Positions 45,354 to 54,642 of a stretch of 64,000 bases of DNA are shown here, in pieces (position 1 is the first letter of the stretch; each line of letters begins with the position of its first letter). A program made the translations under genes and the position numbers. The notes under the pieces were generated by a model, which worked only from the letters and a program-made list of their open reading frames with translations, made no database searches and had not been told where the DNA came from. Source of the DNA: Bremerella sp. JC817 (GTDB lineage Bacteria > Planctomycetota > Planctomycetia > Pirellulales > Pirellulaceae); the NCBI RefSeq assembly GCF_040718835.1, contig NZ_JBFEFG010000266.1:62001-126000 (forward strand), read 5' to 3'.

Positions 45354-46432
45354 AAGTCGGCGTAAGGGTCTTCCGGGATCTTGGCGAGCAGGGCTTCGAG
45401 CAGCGTCTCGAGTTTGTCCTGGCCTTCGACGATTTGGGCTTCGATCGTCAGCGCCCAGAGCGGCTTGTCCATGAAGCGGTCGAGTCCGATCTTCACCAGG
45501 TCTTTGTGCGTGCAAACGACCGCGGCGACCTCGTCGTTTTGAATCGCCCAGTGCTCCAGCGAGTTGATATCGGCCCGATCGTAGTCGTGGTGGTCGTCGA
45601 ACTCACGCAGCTCGACCACTTCCATGCCGGCGTCGGTCAGCGTATGCCGGAAACCGCCTGGGTTGCCGATACCGCAGAAGGCGAGAACCTTCTTTCCTTG
45701 CAGGTGATCGATCGGTTCGGTCTTGCCGCTGGCGCAGCGAAGCGTGCTGGGGCAATGCCGCATGTCAACGATCGGCGCGGTCACTTCCATCGAGTGGATC
45801 TTGTCTTTGATGGCTTGAAGTTCTTCGGCCGAGACCATGTCACCCCGGGTAATCACGATCAAGCTCGCGCGGTAGAGGGCCTGGACCGGTTCGCGAAGGG
45901 TGCCACGTGGAAACAGGTAGCCATGCCCGAACGGTTCAGTGGCATCGATCAAGACGATGTCGAGATCGCGGGCAATGCGGCGATGTTGGAAGGCATCGTC
46001 GAGCAGCAGAACCTGAGCGGCGAGTTCTTCGGAAGCGACTTTGGCAGCGGCGACGCGATCGGGATTCTGCAGATGCGGAACGTCAGGCAGCAGTTCTTCC
46101 AGTTCCTTTGCCTCGTCGTTCTGCGAACCTTCTTCGGCGCCGTAGCCTCGGCTGATGAGTGTCACGCGAATGCCACGTTCACGAAACCAGCGAGCTATCC
46201 AGGCTACCATCGGCGTCTTGCCGGTGCCGCCCAAGGTTAAGTTGCCGACACTGATCACGGGAACGTCGACCGATTCGGCCGGCTTCGACCCGGTATCGAA
46301 CTGGCGATTGCGGATGCCGACACCAATGCCGTAGACCAGCGATGTGCCCCACATAAGGCCACGCAGTAGCGACGCGCCGATTCCTTTTCGGCGACCACTG
46401 ACGATTTGCTTGAAGTCTCGGGCAGTGAGCAT
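45350..46432 (-). CDS. lpxK: Tetraacyldisaccharide 4'-kinase
   Basis: 360 residues from the ATG at 46432 ('MLTARDFKQIVSGRRKGIGA'); upstream in-frame codons are unlike LpxK. A membrane-associated N-terminal helix precedes 'VPVISVGNLTLGGTGKTPMVAWIARW' with the P-loop GGTGKT, then 'VTLISRGYG', 'LLLDDAFQHRRIARDLDIVLIDA' (the DDAFQH motif) and 'FPRGTLREP', all diagnostic. It phosphorylates the lipid A precursor at the 4'-position on the inner-membrane inner face. With waaF and hldE in this window it supports an LPS-type outer membrane. Confidence 0.95.
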   Translation of the reverse strand: MLTARDFKQIVSGRRKGIGASLLRGLMWGTSLVYGIGVGIRNRQFDTGSKPAESVDVPVISVGNLTLGGTGKTPMVAWIARWFRERGIRVTLISRGYGAEEGSQNDEAKELEELLPDVPHLQNPDRVAAAKVASEELAAQVLLLDDAFQHRRIARDLDIVLIDATEPFGHGYLFPRGTLREPVQALYRASLIVITRGDMVSAEELQAIKDKIHSMEVTAPIVDMRHCPSTLRCASGKTEPIDHLQGKKVLAFCGIGNPGGFRHTLTDAGMEVVELREFDDHHDYDRADINSLEHWAIQNDEVAAVVCTHKDLVKIGLDRFMDKPLWALTIEAQIVEGQDKLETLLEALLAKIPEDPYADF

Positions 46433-46467
46433 GGGCGATCGATTCAATCGTTGGATGTACCAATAAG

Positions 46468-46500
46468 AAAGGGACAAACCATAGTGGTCTGTCCCTTTCG
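46468..46500 (-). terminator. Hairpin terminator after isocitrate dehydrogenase gene
   Basis: AAAGGGACA and TGTCCCTTT, plus inner ACCA/TGGT, form a stem 24 bases past the stop at 46524; the T-rich tail on the minus strand is modest. Confidence 0.6.
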
Positions 46501-46523
46501 TGAATTCCGCAAGCGAGCGAGGC

Positions 46524-47624
46524 TTAGCCTTGCAGCTTGGCACAGATGGCGGCAGCCATTTCCTGGGTACCAACCGCGGTTGGATCGTCACGGTTTGGCT
46601 TCAGGTCGTAGGTCACGTCCTTGCCTTCCTTGATGACGTCGGCAACGGCTTGTTCCAAACGCTTGGCAGCGTCGACTTCGCCCATGTGCTGAAGCATCAG
46701 CATGCCGGACAGGATCAACGCAGTTGGGTTGACCTTGTTCTGGCCCTTGTACTTCGGAGCCGAACCATGGGTCGCTTCGAACACGGCGCCTTCAGGACCA
46801 ATGTTGGCACCGGGGGCGACACCCAGACCGCCGACCAGACCGGCACCCAGATCGCTGAGGATATCGCCGTACAGGTTCGGCAGAACGATCACGTCGTACA
46901 GTTCTGGCTTCTGCACCAGCTGCATGCACATGTTGTCGACGATACGTTCTTCGAACTCGATGTCTGGATAGTCCTTGGCGACTTCGGTGGCCGTGGCCAG
47001 GTACAAGCCGTCCGAGTATTTCATGATGTTCGCCTTGTGAACGGCGGTCACCTTCTTGCGGCCGTTCTTCTGAGCGTATTCAAACGCACAACGAACGATC
47101 CGTTCGGTGCCGCTGACACTGATCGGCTTGATCGAGACGCCTGTTTCGTCAGCCTTGGTCTTGATCTTGCGATCCGAAGGAAGACCGTTGATGAAGTCGA
47201 TCAGCTTTTCGGTCTCAGGCTTGCCCTTCTCGAATTCGACACCGGCGTAGAGGTCTTCGGTGTTTTCGCGAACGATGACGATGTCGACGCCGACTTCGCT
47301 GAAGTAGCTGCGAACACCGGGGTAGTACTTGCAAGGACGAATGCAAGCAAACAAGCCCAGTTCCTGACGCAGGTAGACGTTGATGCTACGGAAGCCAGTA
47401 CCGACTGGCGTCGTGATCGGAGCCTTCAAAGCACAGCGGGTGCGGCGAACGCTTTCGATGGTCGAGTCCGGGATCGGGGTTCCGGTCTTTTCCATCACGT
47501 CGATGCCGGCTTCCTGGACATCCCAGTTGATTTCGACGCCAGTCGCATCGACGCACTTGCGGGCAGCTTCCGCCAATTCGGGACCGGTACCATCGCCGGT
47601 GATCAGAGTTACTTCGTAGGCCAT
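46524..47624 (-). CDS. Isocitrate/isopropylmalate dehydrogenase family; likely NAD-dependent isocitrate dehydrogenase
   Basis: 366 residues from the ATG at 47624, preceded by AGGA; nine further upstream codons are discounted. '[17 protein letters not shown]', '[32 protein letters not shown]', '[18 protein letters not shown]', '[18 protein letters not shown]' and '[34 protein letters not shown]' are the family blocks. The serine in 'GTGFRSINV' and the '[10 protein letters not shown]' match isocitrate rather than isopropylmalate dehydrogenases. The C-terminal '[24 protein letters not shown]' completes the coenzyme region. It is a TCA-cycle enzyme in the cytoplasm. Cofactor choice (NAD over NADP) is inferred from the overall type. 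Confidence 0.9.
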   Translation of the reverse strand: MAYEVTLITGDGTGPELAEAARKCVDATGVEINWDVQEAGIDVMEKTGTPIPDSTIESVRRTRCALKAPITTPVGTGFRSINVYLRQELGLFACIRPCKYYPGVRSYFSEVGVDIVIVRENTEDLYAGVEFEKGKPETEKLIDFINGLPSDRKIKTKADETGVSIKPISVSGTERIVRCAFEYAQKNGRKKVTAVHKANIMKYSDGLYLATATEVAKDYPDIEFEERIVDNMCMQLVQKPELYDVIVLPNLYGDILSDLGAGLVGGLGVAPGANIGPEGAVFEATHGSAPKYKGQNKVNPTALILSGMLMLQHMGEVDAAKRLEQAVADVIKEGKDVTYDLKPNRDDPTAVGTQEMAAAICAKLQG

Positions 47625-47744
47625 GAGGGTTTCCTGGCAACAGGGGGTCAAAGTGGGTACGAAAAGATTTCGTGTGGCGATTTACGCCAGGGGGAAACTG
47701 CCAAAATAGCAAACCACACGCCGGTGGTAAACCTAGCGTCTTGC

Positions 47745-48653
47745 CTAGTTCTGGCCACCCACGGCTGTATTTTGGGGTAACATTTCGCCCGCAAATGGAT
47801 CGAGGACGACGATCGTCAGGGTGAGCTTGTCGCTATTCTTGTACACAGGATCGATAACTTCCCAGGTGATTTTAAACTTCCCCGGCTGGTTCAAAACGGT
47901 ATTGATCAAGAGACCCATATTCTGCTCAACGAGCTTTTTGCCATCCTTATCAATGTAATCATCAAAGGATCGGTAAAGGTGCCACGCTTCGTTGTTGGTT
48001 TCCCAAACGACTTCTTTGCCGGTTTCCAGATCTTGAGAAGTCCGTCGGCAGAGGATGCCTGGTGGATCGATTGTGGGTCGGATTGTTTTTACATGTCCAT
48101 CGAGGGTAATCGTGTCGCCGGCCATAAAAACAAGGCGATTGTTTTTCGAGTAGATGCGTACAAGAGTATCAGGCTGTGGGCGGCTTGCGATCACCTCGAA
48201 GGGAAGATCTCGGACGATCGATTTCTCCGTCACCAGATCGGTGCAGCTAACCGACATCACATATTTTCCCTGCGGAATGTCATTAGTCGAGAAAGTCCTG
48301 GTGCGAACCGTGGCATCTTCGCCATTCATCAGCGAATCGCCCATCTCTTCGTTGAAACAGCACATCAAGGTCCCTCCTGCCTCATAGGAAATGCATTCGC
48401 TAACGACGACGTTCGCTAATTTTGCCTGGGATGCGGCTGGATCGATCGCGACTCGGTAGATCAACTCGAACGATTGACCTCTTTCAAATTGGTTGGTTGC
48501 CGGAGCTTGCTTCCAGGGACCGGCTGCAAATCGGCAATCGAATTGAGCCCAAGGTTTGTCAGCGTCTGCTGGTTTTTCCTCCGCCTTGATCGCGGCGAGC
48601 GGGAAGAAGTACGCGAAGATCAAAACGGTACCGGCGGCTCGATGGCAAAGCAT
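47745..48653 (-). CDS. Secreted hypothetical protein, paralogue A of a tandem pair
   Basis: 302 residues from the ATG at 48653, preceded by GGGAGGA; an earlier ATG (48692) has no ribosome site. A signal peptide ('GTVLIFAYFFPLAAIKA') leads a beta-rich mature protein. 'IPQGKYVMSVSCTDLVTEKS..DLPFEVIA' and 'LNQPGKFKITWEVID...LDPFAG' match equivalent blocks of the next gene upstream (48720-49580), so the two are diverged duplicates. The fold looks like tandem immunoglobulin-type beta domains. It has several cysteines ('MCCF', 'ILCRR'). I do not recognise a named family. Confidence 0.72.
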   Translation of the reverse strand: MLCHRAAGTVLIFAYFFPLAAIKAEEKPADADKPWAQFDCRFAAGPWKQAPATNQFERGQSFELIYRVAIDPAASQAKLANVVVSECISYEAGGTLMCCFNEEMGDSLMNGEDATVRTRTFSTNDIPQGKYVMSVSCTDLVTEKSIVRDLPFEVIASRPQPDTLVRIYSKNNRLVFMAGDTITLDGHVKTIRPTIDPPGILCRRTSQDLETGKEVVWETNNEAWHLYRSFDDYIDKDGKKLVEQNMGLLINTVLNQPGKFKITWEVIDPVYKNSDKLTLTIVVLDPFAGEMLPQNTAVGGQN

Positions 48654-48719
48654 GAGAGTCCTCCCTGATGGCAGAAAAGATGGCTGCGACATTTCAGGTG
48701 AAACTTCGCAGTGATGTGG

Positions 48720-49580
48720 TTAGGGTGCGGCAAAATCCTGAAAGGGATCGCTGACGAAAAGCGGCACTTGGACCTGGTCGTAAGTGCCAGCCAACAGATC
48801 GTGAGCGATCAGAACGATATGAAACTTCCCAGGCCGGGAAGTGAAGACCTCGGCATTGAGGGTGTAGGCAACCTTCGCTTCGCCGAATCGTGACTGAGGC
48901 GGTTGTCTCTGTTCCGTGTAGCTCTTCTCGACGATCGTCGTACCAGCTTCGTCGACCAGTTTGATCTCGAACATCAGATCGACCTGGCCTTCGCGGGCTT
49001 CGTAATTCACGATGTCGGCATGAAGGTATATCGACTCGCCGGTCGAGCAGTAACTATTGGTGAAGATTCGTTTCTGACGGTCCTGGGTGAGCAGCACATT
49101 CTTTGCGCCGAAGGCATCGATTGCCGCGACCTCGAACGGAAGGTCGATCTTCGCGGTCGCCTTCGAGAGATTATCTTGCACGCGGATTTCGAGGATGTAG
49201 CTTCCTTTCCTCAACTCCGGAATCTTGAAGAAGAGTGCTCCGGTGAAGTAGCCGCCACCCATTGGCAACTGCTTCTTTTCGTGCTGGGTCATTCGCTTGA
49301 TCTCGGTGCGGTCCGAGTCTTGAACCGTGAAGTCGAGCGTCAGGCTGCACTGCCTGGTCTTGGGATCGATGGTGACGCCTTGGACTTCGTTCCGCACGTA
49401 GATGGTCTCTTCGTGAAGGAACTTGCTCGGCCGGCTGGCCCCCATGACGCCGAACGTAAACTGCGATCGGACGCTTAGCTTGGGCTCGGCAGGCGTTTCT
49501 TCTGCCATGCTGGTCGAGACGGTCGATACGAGGCAGGCCCCAAAGATCACGAACCCCAGCCAGGAAGTAGAAAATCGCAT
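48720..49580 (-). CDS. Secreted hypothetical protein, paralogue B of a tandem pair
   Basis: 287 residues from the ATG at 49580, preceded by GAGAGAA. The signal peptide is 'SWLGFVIFGACLVSTVSTSMA'. The mature protein is beta-rich: 'LRKGSYILEIRVQDNLSKATAKIDLPFEVAAID', 'STGESIYLHADIVNY' and 'RPGKFHIVLIAHDLLAG..VSDPFQDF' parallel the downstream paralogue, including the 'DLPFEV' and 'DPF' anchors. It lacks the cysteines of paralogue A. The gap between the genes is 66 bases, so they form an operon. Function is unknown; periplasmic or surface location is inferred from the signal peptide. Confidence 0.72.
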   Translation of the reverse strand: MRFSTSWLGFVIFGACLVSTVSTSMAEETPAEPKLSVRSQFTFGVMGASRPSKFLHEETIYVRNEVQGVTIDPKTRQCSLTLDFTVQDSDRTEIKRMTQHEKKQLPMGGGYFTGALFFKIPELRKGSYILEIRVQDNLSKATAKIDLPFEVAAIDAFGAKNVLLTQDRQKRIFTNSYCSTGESIYLHADIVNYEAREGQVDLMFEIKLVDEAGTTIVEKSYTEQRQPPQSRFGEAKVAYTLNAEVFTSRPGKFHIVLIAHDLLAGTYDQVQVPLFVSDPFQDFAAP

Positions 49581-49774
49581 CGAAGTTCTCTCGCGTTGTT
49601 CACGGCCAAATAGAAGGAAGCGGCGTAGCGACATCCTCTCTTGTTCGCTGGAAAAAGGCAACTTCGTTTCCTGTTTGTGGCCCGCATATCGCGGTGATTG
49701 TGACCACGTTGTGATCGGGCTATGCTGACAAGCGTGGCATGCTGGCATCGTCGATCGTTCCAGGAGAACTCGTC

Positions 49775-50074
49775 ATGGGGTTTTCATTTCGCAAGTCGTA
49801 CACGTTCGGACCGCTGCGCATTAACTTGAGCAAGTCAGGCGTCGGCTTTTCTTTTGGCATGAAAGGCCTGCGAGCCGGCATGAGTTCCAATGGCCGGAAG
49901 TATGTTTCAGCCAGCGTGCCTGGGACTGGGGCTCGGTATTACAAGTCGACCAAGTCGCTCTCGGGGCTGTGGAACCAATGGTTTGGTGGCGACGAGACGG
50001 CGGAAGATGCGGCCGACGAAGCACCTAAGAAGAAGCCCACAAAGAAACTGACCAAAAAAGAATCGTTCTGGTAA
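49775..50074 (+). CDS. DUF4236 domain protein
   Basis: 99 residues from the ATG at 49775, with AGGAG eight bases upstream. The N-terminus 'MGFSFRKSYTFGPLRINLSKSGVGFSFGMKGLRAGMSSNGRKYVSASVPGTG' is a complete DUF4236 domain, a short beta-rich module common at the N-terminus of small proteins in many bacteria; function is unknown. The rest is an acidic stretch followed by a lysine-rich tail ('KKKPTKKLTKKESFW'). The next gene starts 13 bases downstream. Confidence 0.85.
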   Translation: MGFSFRKSYTFGPLRINLSKSGVGFSFGMKGLRAGMSSNGRKYVSASVPGTGARYYKSTKSLSGLWNQWFGGDETAEDAADEAPKKKPTKKLTKKESFW

Positions 50075-50087
50075 AGGCAATTTCCCC

Positions 50088-50384
50088 ATGAATGCAAAGT
50101 TCATCCGTATCTTCCGCACCGCCAGCTCGGAACGCTTTCTGCTGCAAGACTTGATCGGCGAAGAGATGGGGATGCTCGATCTTCATTTCCTAGCCGATGG
50201 CACCGTCGCGGGCAACTTGTTTCTGGTCCAGGCCAAGGTGACCGACGAAGCTGGCATCCGAATCTTGCTGGAACAAGTCGACGAGCAACTGGTCCCGGCG
50301 GCAAGTATGGAAGACGCCAACCTTTCGTTCACCGTGACCCAGGGCGAACTGGTCGGTACGTTCTCGAGCGACGCCGAAGGCTAG
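50088..50384 (+). CDS. Small hypothetical protein
   Basis: 98 residues, no signal peptide or membrane helix, with alternating hydrophobic residues suggesting a small alpha/beta protein ('MLDLHFLADGTVAGNLFLVQAKVTDEAGIRILLEQVDEQLV'). It follows the DUF4236 gene by 13 bases and is likely translated from the same mRNA. I do not recognise a family and infer no function. The C-terminus is acidic. Confidence 0.65.
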   Translation: MNAKFIRIFRTASSERFLLQDLIGEEMGMLDLHFLADGTVAGNLFLVQAKVTDEAGIRILLEQVDEQLVPAASMEDANLSFTVTQGELVGTFSSDAEG

Positions 50385-50558
50385 TTTCTATCCAGCTTGT
50401 TCGGCAAACGAATCACCGCCGGTCGATGCATTCGCGGTTGTTCTGGGAAGGACGGCGGCGAATCTCCTTGCATCTCTTCCGGCGACCCGTTCAACTAGAG
50501 GTTGCGCGGATTTAGGATCTGTCCGTCCCCCCGTCTATATCCGAACTAGGAGATGCTC

Positions 50559-51626
50559 ATGCGACGTTCGTCGTTGGTTGCGGCATGCAGTGTAGCGATC
50601 ACGCTTTGTGCCAGTGCTGTTTATGCGATTGATTTGCCCGGTTTCTCGATGGGCGAAGTAAATTTGAAATCGGCTGGCCCGTTGGCTTTCGCCCCTGATA
50701 ATGTGCTGATTGTCGGCGACCCCAAGGCCGCGACGCTGGTCGCGATCAAGGTCGACAGCCAGAAGGTTGAAACCCCCAGCAACTTGTCGCTGACCATTCC
50801 TGACGACATTCAAGTTGCCGACCTGGCCGTGAATCCCGATACCGGCGTGATCTACCTTTCCGCATCGCAGGGCGGCCAAGGCAAGATCTTCCGCGTCGAT
50901 GGGGACAAGCTGACGCCAGTGGCGCTGGATAAGGTTTCGCGAGCAACCGCCACGCTGACCAACGCTCCGGAGGACAAGGTAGTGGGTGAAGGGCGTCGTC
51001 GTGGCAATCCACGTGACGAATCGATCACCGACCTGGCCTATGTCGACAACCAGGTCATCGTGACCGGTCGTACCACCGGCGAAGCCTCGGCCGCCGTCCA
51101 CTCGGTTGCCTATCCGTTCCAGGAATCTGGCGTGGCGATGCCAATCGAAATCTATCATGCGGCCCATGGTCGCTATGAAGACGACGCCGTCGCTCGGGTC
51201 TTCGTGCCTTTCACCATCAATGGCGAACCTCACCTGTTGGCCGGCTTCACCTGCACGCCTCTGGTCAAGTTCCCACTGTCGGCTGTCACCAAGCCACAGG
51301 AAAAAGCGTATCGCGGCACCACCGTCGCCGAGCTGGGTAACCGCAATCGTCCGCTCGACATGATCGTTTACGAAAAGAGTGGCAAGCAGTATCTGTTGTT
51401 GGCCAACAGTGCTCGTGGCGTGATGAAGGTCAGCACCGAAGACATCGAACGCGAAGATGGTCTCACCGAGCCAGTCCGTGGTGGTGGCGTTGCTGGTCAG
51501 CAGTACGAAACCATCGAGGATTGGAAAGGTGTTGTCCAGCTCGACAAGCTGAATGACAAGTCGGCCGTCATCATCACCCAGGCCGAAGGTCAGCCAACCG
51601 TCCTGAAGACGGTCGCTCTGCCATAA
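50559..51626 (+). CDS. Secreted beta-propeller-like hypothetical protein
   Basis: 355 residues from the ATG at 50559 (AGGAG six bases upstream; another ATG at 50553 is too close to it). The signal peptide is 'SLVAACSVAITLCASAVYA'. Repeating strands such as 'GPLAFAPDNVLIVGDPKAATLVAI', 'VADLAVNPDTGVIYLSAS' and 'NRPLDMIVYEKSGKQYLLLANSARGVMKV' suggest a beta-propeller in the periplasm or outside the cell. No catalytic or heme motif is visible. The gene is bounded by a strong terminator and appears monocistronic. Confidence 0.72.
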   Translation: MRRSSLVAACSVAITLCASAVYAIDLPGFSMGEVNLKSAGPLAFAPDNVLIVGDPKAATLVAIKVDSQKVETPSNLSLTIPDDIQVADLAVNPDTGVIYLSASQGGQGKIFRVDGDKLTPVALDKVSRATATLTNAPEDKVVGEGRRRGNPRDESITDLAYVDNQVIVTGRTTGEASAAVHSVAYPFQESGVAMPIEIYHAAHGRYEDDAVARVFVPFTINGEPHLLAGFTCTPLVKFPLSAVTKPQEKAYRGTTVAELGNRNRPLDMIVYEKSGKQYLLLANSARGVMKVSTEDIEREDGLTEPVRGGGVAGQQYETIEDWKGVVQLDKLNDKSAVIITQAEGQPTVLKTVALP

Positions 51627-51662
51627 CCTGGCGTTGAGACCTTTCACGCCGGCAAACTACCC

Positions 51663-51705
51663 AATCGCATCGAGGTCCAAGGGATCTCGATGCGATTTCT
51701 TTTTC
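51663..51705 (+). terminator. Intrinsic terminator
   Basis: AATCGCATCGAG (51663-51674) pairs perfectly with CTCGATGCGATT (51686-51697), followed by TTCTTTTT. It ends the propeller-like gene. Confidence 0.87.
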
Positions 51706-51960
51706 GAAGAGCGCAAGTCGGTTCTGGCCAGGGATGCGACGTCGTTCGAGCGATTCTGGTAGCGATCGTAACGATTGTGAGGCTTATACTGGCCTAGGAC
51801 TGGGGCCATTCTCCCGGCAATCGATCGCCGACGGACGTGCCGACAGTGGGGAAACCTACAGTCAGGTGGATACGTCTTTATCACTTCAATAACGCGATAT
51901 TTCCGAAGCAAGCCCGCGGCCGATCATCAGCTGCCAGCAAGCAGGAAAGTGACCTTCAAC

Positions 51961-53706
51961 ATGCGAAATCGTACTGCCTGGTGGATGGGAATCGGTTCCC
52001 TGGTGCTTGTCTCGTTTCTGGCCAATTGGGCCTCGGCGGAGGCTGATTCCGCACCGAACGATCGCTCGGCCCAGGCAGGCACATTGCTAAAGATGGCCCG
52101 GGAGCGTTTGTCGGAGATCACCTCCGGCGACGTTGCTTCGGAACCAGCAGATTCCGACACCGAGCCGCAGACCATCGTCTTCCTGGCTTTAACGCGACCG
52201 ACGCTGCCAGCCTTGATGGGCATTGGGCACGCGAAGAGTGTTGAGAAGGCAGCGATAGCAGCGGCCGACGACTTGCGATCGAAAGCCACTTTTGCCGAAC
52301 TGGCCGCCGGCCGATTGCGGATCGACATCGCCACTACCGAAACCGATCCGGCCAAGATCGATAATCCCCATCCGCTACGGGTGGCGGCTTTGCCGTATGG
52401 TCCTTGGTTCGCGAAAGACTCGGTCTTGTTCATGCCTGCTGGTTTTCTCGATGGGGCAGGGGATCACGACGCGGAATCGCTGACGAGCGGCGTTCGGCCG
52501 TACGACTATCAAAGCTGGATCGAAGCGGAAGATGGTTCGCCCGTTGAGCTTTACTTCGGCAATCGCCGCACATTGGGGACTTCTCCGGAAGAACTGCTGG
52601 CTGCTGCCAAGGCAGGCGGCGACTTCCTGATGCGGCACATGAAGCTGAACGGAATGTTCGACTACAGCTACGAACCAGAGCTGAACCGTAATAACGACGA
52701 CTACAACTTGCTGCGACACGCCGGAACCTGCATCGCGATGCTCGAACTGCAGAAGGCAGTCAATGACGAGTCGATGCGGACCACCGGCAAGCTGCCAAAG
52801 TCGCAGATCTATCTGGAAGGTGCCCGGCGGGCGATCGATTACTTGCGGAAGAACCACACAAGCGGACCACTCGAAAAAGATAAGGCTGCCGACTTCCTCG
52901 CCATCGTTGAACCAGACGAAGGCGCGAAGCTCGGAGGGGCCGCGCTAATGGTGTTGTCGCTACTGCGTGAATACGAGGTGACCGGCGACGAGCAGATTCT
53001 GGACGAGGCCCGGGCTTACGCTCGCTTTCTTGTCTTTCTGCAAGAGCCGGATGGGCACTTCATCTCGCAGTACTACTACGGCGAGCCTGATCCGTTTCCG
53101 CACGAATCGATCTATTACCCGGGCGAAGCGATCTTGGCATTGGCTCGCCTGGCGAAGGTCGATCCGAAGGGACCTTGGCTCGAAACGGCCAAGCGTGGCA
53201 CCAACTGGCTGATCGATGTCCGCGACGCTGATAAGTCGGATGCCGACTTGCCGCACGATCACTGGCTGTTGATGGGGCTGGAAGAAATGGCTCCACAAAC
53301 GGACGAACCGAAGTTTCTGAAGCATGCCCAGCGAATTGCGAATTCGATTTGCGCACTGCAGAAGAAGGAAGCCGCCTACGATGACTGGATTGGCTCGTTC
53401 TACGATCCACCTCGTTCGACGCCGACCGGATGCCGAGCCGAAGCGATGGCCGCCATGATTCGCCTGGCACAGTTCAAGCAGCTTGATACGGCTGAGTACC
53501 TGGCGGCTTTGAAGCGGATGGCTTCGTTTCAGCAGCGTTGCCAGGTGACGCCTGACAATGCAATCTTTCTGCCATGCCCGGAACAGGCCTGGGGCGGCTT
53601 TCGTCGCGGGCTCGAAGAATGGGAAGTGCGGATCGATTACATCCAGCACAATATGTCTGGTCTGCTAGGTCTGCGAGGGATTTTGCTGGACTCGTCGAAC
53701 GAGTGA
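51961..53706 (+). CDS. Secreted alpha/alpha-toroid (six-hairpin glycosidase-like) protein
   Basis: 581 residues from the ATG at 51961; a GTG at 51949 is also possible, with AGGA very close to it. The signal peptide is 'WWMGIGSLVLVSFLANWASA'. After a ~190-residue N-terminal region of unknown type, residues ~200-575 show helical repeats of six-hairpin glycosidases: 'AAKAGGDFLMRHMKLNGMFDYSYEPELNR', 'LRHAGTCIAMLELQKA', 'FLVFLQEPDGHFISQYYYGEPD', 'YYPGEAILALARLAKV' and 'DHWLLMGLEEM'. A role on polysaccharide is plausible, but the catalytic residues and substrate cannot be named. It may act in the periplasm. Confidence 0.72.
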   Translation: MRNRTAWWMGIGSLVLVSFLANWASAEADSAPNDRSAQAGTLLKMARERLSEITSGDVASEPADSDTEPQTIVFLALTRPTLPALMGIGHAKSVEKAAIAAADDLRSKATFAELAAGRLRIDIATTETDPAKIDNPHPLRVAALPYGPWFAKDSVLFMPAGFLDGAGDHDAESLTSGVRPYDYQSWIEAEDGSPVELYFGNRRTLGTSPEELLAAAKAGGDFLMRHMKLNGMFDYSYEPELNRNNDDYNLLRHAGTCIAMLELQKAVNDESMRTTGKLPKSQIYLEGARRAIDYLRKNHTSGPLEKDKAADFLAIVEPDEGAKLGGAALMVLSLLREYEVTGDEQILDEARAYARFLVFLQEPDGHFISQYYYGEPDPFPHESIYYPGEAILALARLAKVDPKGPWLETAKRGTNWLIDVRDADKSDADLPHDHWLLMGLEEMAPQTDEPKFLKHAQRIANSICALQKKEAAYDDWIGSFYDPPRSTPTGCRAEAMAAMIRLAQFKQLDTAEYLAALKRMASFQQRCQVTPDNAIFLPCPEQAWGGFRRGLEEWEVRIDYIQHNMSGLLGLRGILLDSSNE

Positions 53707-53730
53707 GCCGTCCCTGAGTCGTTCTTTCCG

Positions 53731-54300
53731 TTAGCTGACCGAAGCGCTCTCGGACGGGGCTGGCTGGTTTCGCCAGAGATGATACCAGCGATACAGAAGC
53801 GGCACGTAGATGCACGCCGCCAAGAGATGGGCCGGAATTCCGACGGCGTACGAGATCAGCAGGAACGGTGCCTTCAGGTAATAGAAGCCGATCACCCAGA
53901 CGATCCACAAGATGCTTCCTGGCAGGGCCAGGATCGCCGCTGGGGCGAGGCTGCGGTAAAGGGCGTCGTTCCATGTCTCCGCGTCGACATGCTTCGCAAA
54001 CCAGCTTCTGAGGCGTTCTGCGATCACTTCCAGCGTCGGCAATAACAATAGCCAGCAACCGATGACCAGCAAGCCAATCAGCACCAGTTGAAAGACACGC
54101 ATTATGATGATCAGGCCGTAAACCGCGACGTGCGGCCCTATGGCCATCGCATCGTACGCGTGATAGTTCACCAGGCCTGCCGCGGTCAGCATGACGATCG
54201 CCAAGCGAAGCGAGACCAATGCCGACTGACGCGAGCTATTCCCCTTGGGGCCAGGCTCGGCAGTAGGTGTCGGCGACTGAAATGGGTTATTCGAGGTCAT
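53731..54300 (-). CDS. Planctomycete 'NPFQSP' membrane protein
   Basis: 189 residues. It begins 'MTSNNPFQSPTP', a variant of the 'NPYQSP' N-terminal motif that marks many otherwise unrelated planctomycete membrane proteins. Four hydrophobic segments follow at about 30-46, 55-90, 115-140 and 145-170. No catalytic motif is seen. It converges on the toroid gene with a 24-base gap. Function is unknown; the motif suggests a lineage-specific targeting or interaction tag (inference). Confidence 0.72.
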   Translation of the reverse strand: MTSNNPFQSPTPTAEPGPKGNSSRQSALVSLRLAIVMLTAAGLVNYHAYDAMAIGPHVAVYGLIIIMRVFQLVLIGLLVIGCWLLLLPTLEVIAERLRSWFAKHVDAETWNDALYRSLAPAAILALPGSILWIVWVIGFYYLKAPFLLISYAVGIPAHLLAACIYVPLLYRWYHLWRNQPAPSESASVS

Positions 54301-54416
54301 GCGTGATCAGGTCTTGTTCTGATGAGCAATATCTGCCGTTGGCTATCTTAACGACGATCTACCACGCACGCGAGTTTTCCTCGAAGCTGAATTAAAAGCG
54401 GCACAGCCGTAGTCGA

Positions 54417-54566
54417 TTATAGCTCTTTGCTGAACAGCTGGCCTGTCAGCGATTGGTGTCGCGCTGGTTTGGCGGACGAATGTGATACCGACATCGCGCT
54501 CAGCAGGATCAGAATGGCCCCGGTAGCAAAAGCGATGGCATGCACGACAGGAATTAATTGGAACAT
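54417..54566 (-). CDS. Small 49-residue single-pass membrane protein
   Basis: A 49-residue frame with a near-ideal ribosome site, AAGGAG, seven bases before the ATG at 54566. Residues 1-30 ('MFQLIPVVHAIAFATGAIL' and on) form one hydrophobic helix, and the rest is a short basic/polar tail ending 'QLFSKEL'. The strong ribosome site and membrane helix argue for a real small protein; no family is recognised. A 26-bp near-perfect palindrome lies 77 bases upstream of the start and could control it. Confidence 0.6.
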   Translation of the reverse strand: MFQLIPVVHAIAFATGAILILLSAMSVSHSSAKPARHQSLTGQLFSKEL

Positions 54567-54642
54567 GGCTTTCTCCTTCAAAGCACGGTAATTGATCGTG
54601 TGTGCTTTCAAGGTAAGCGGCCAACTTAAACTGCCCCTGAAG

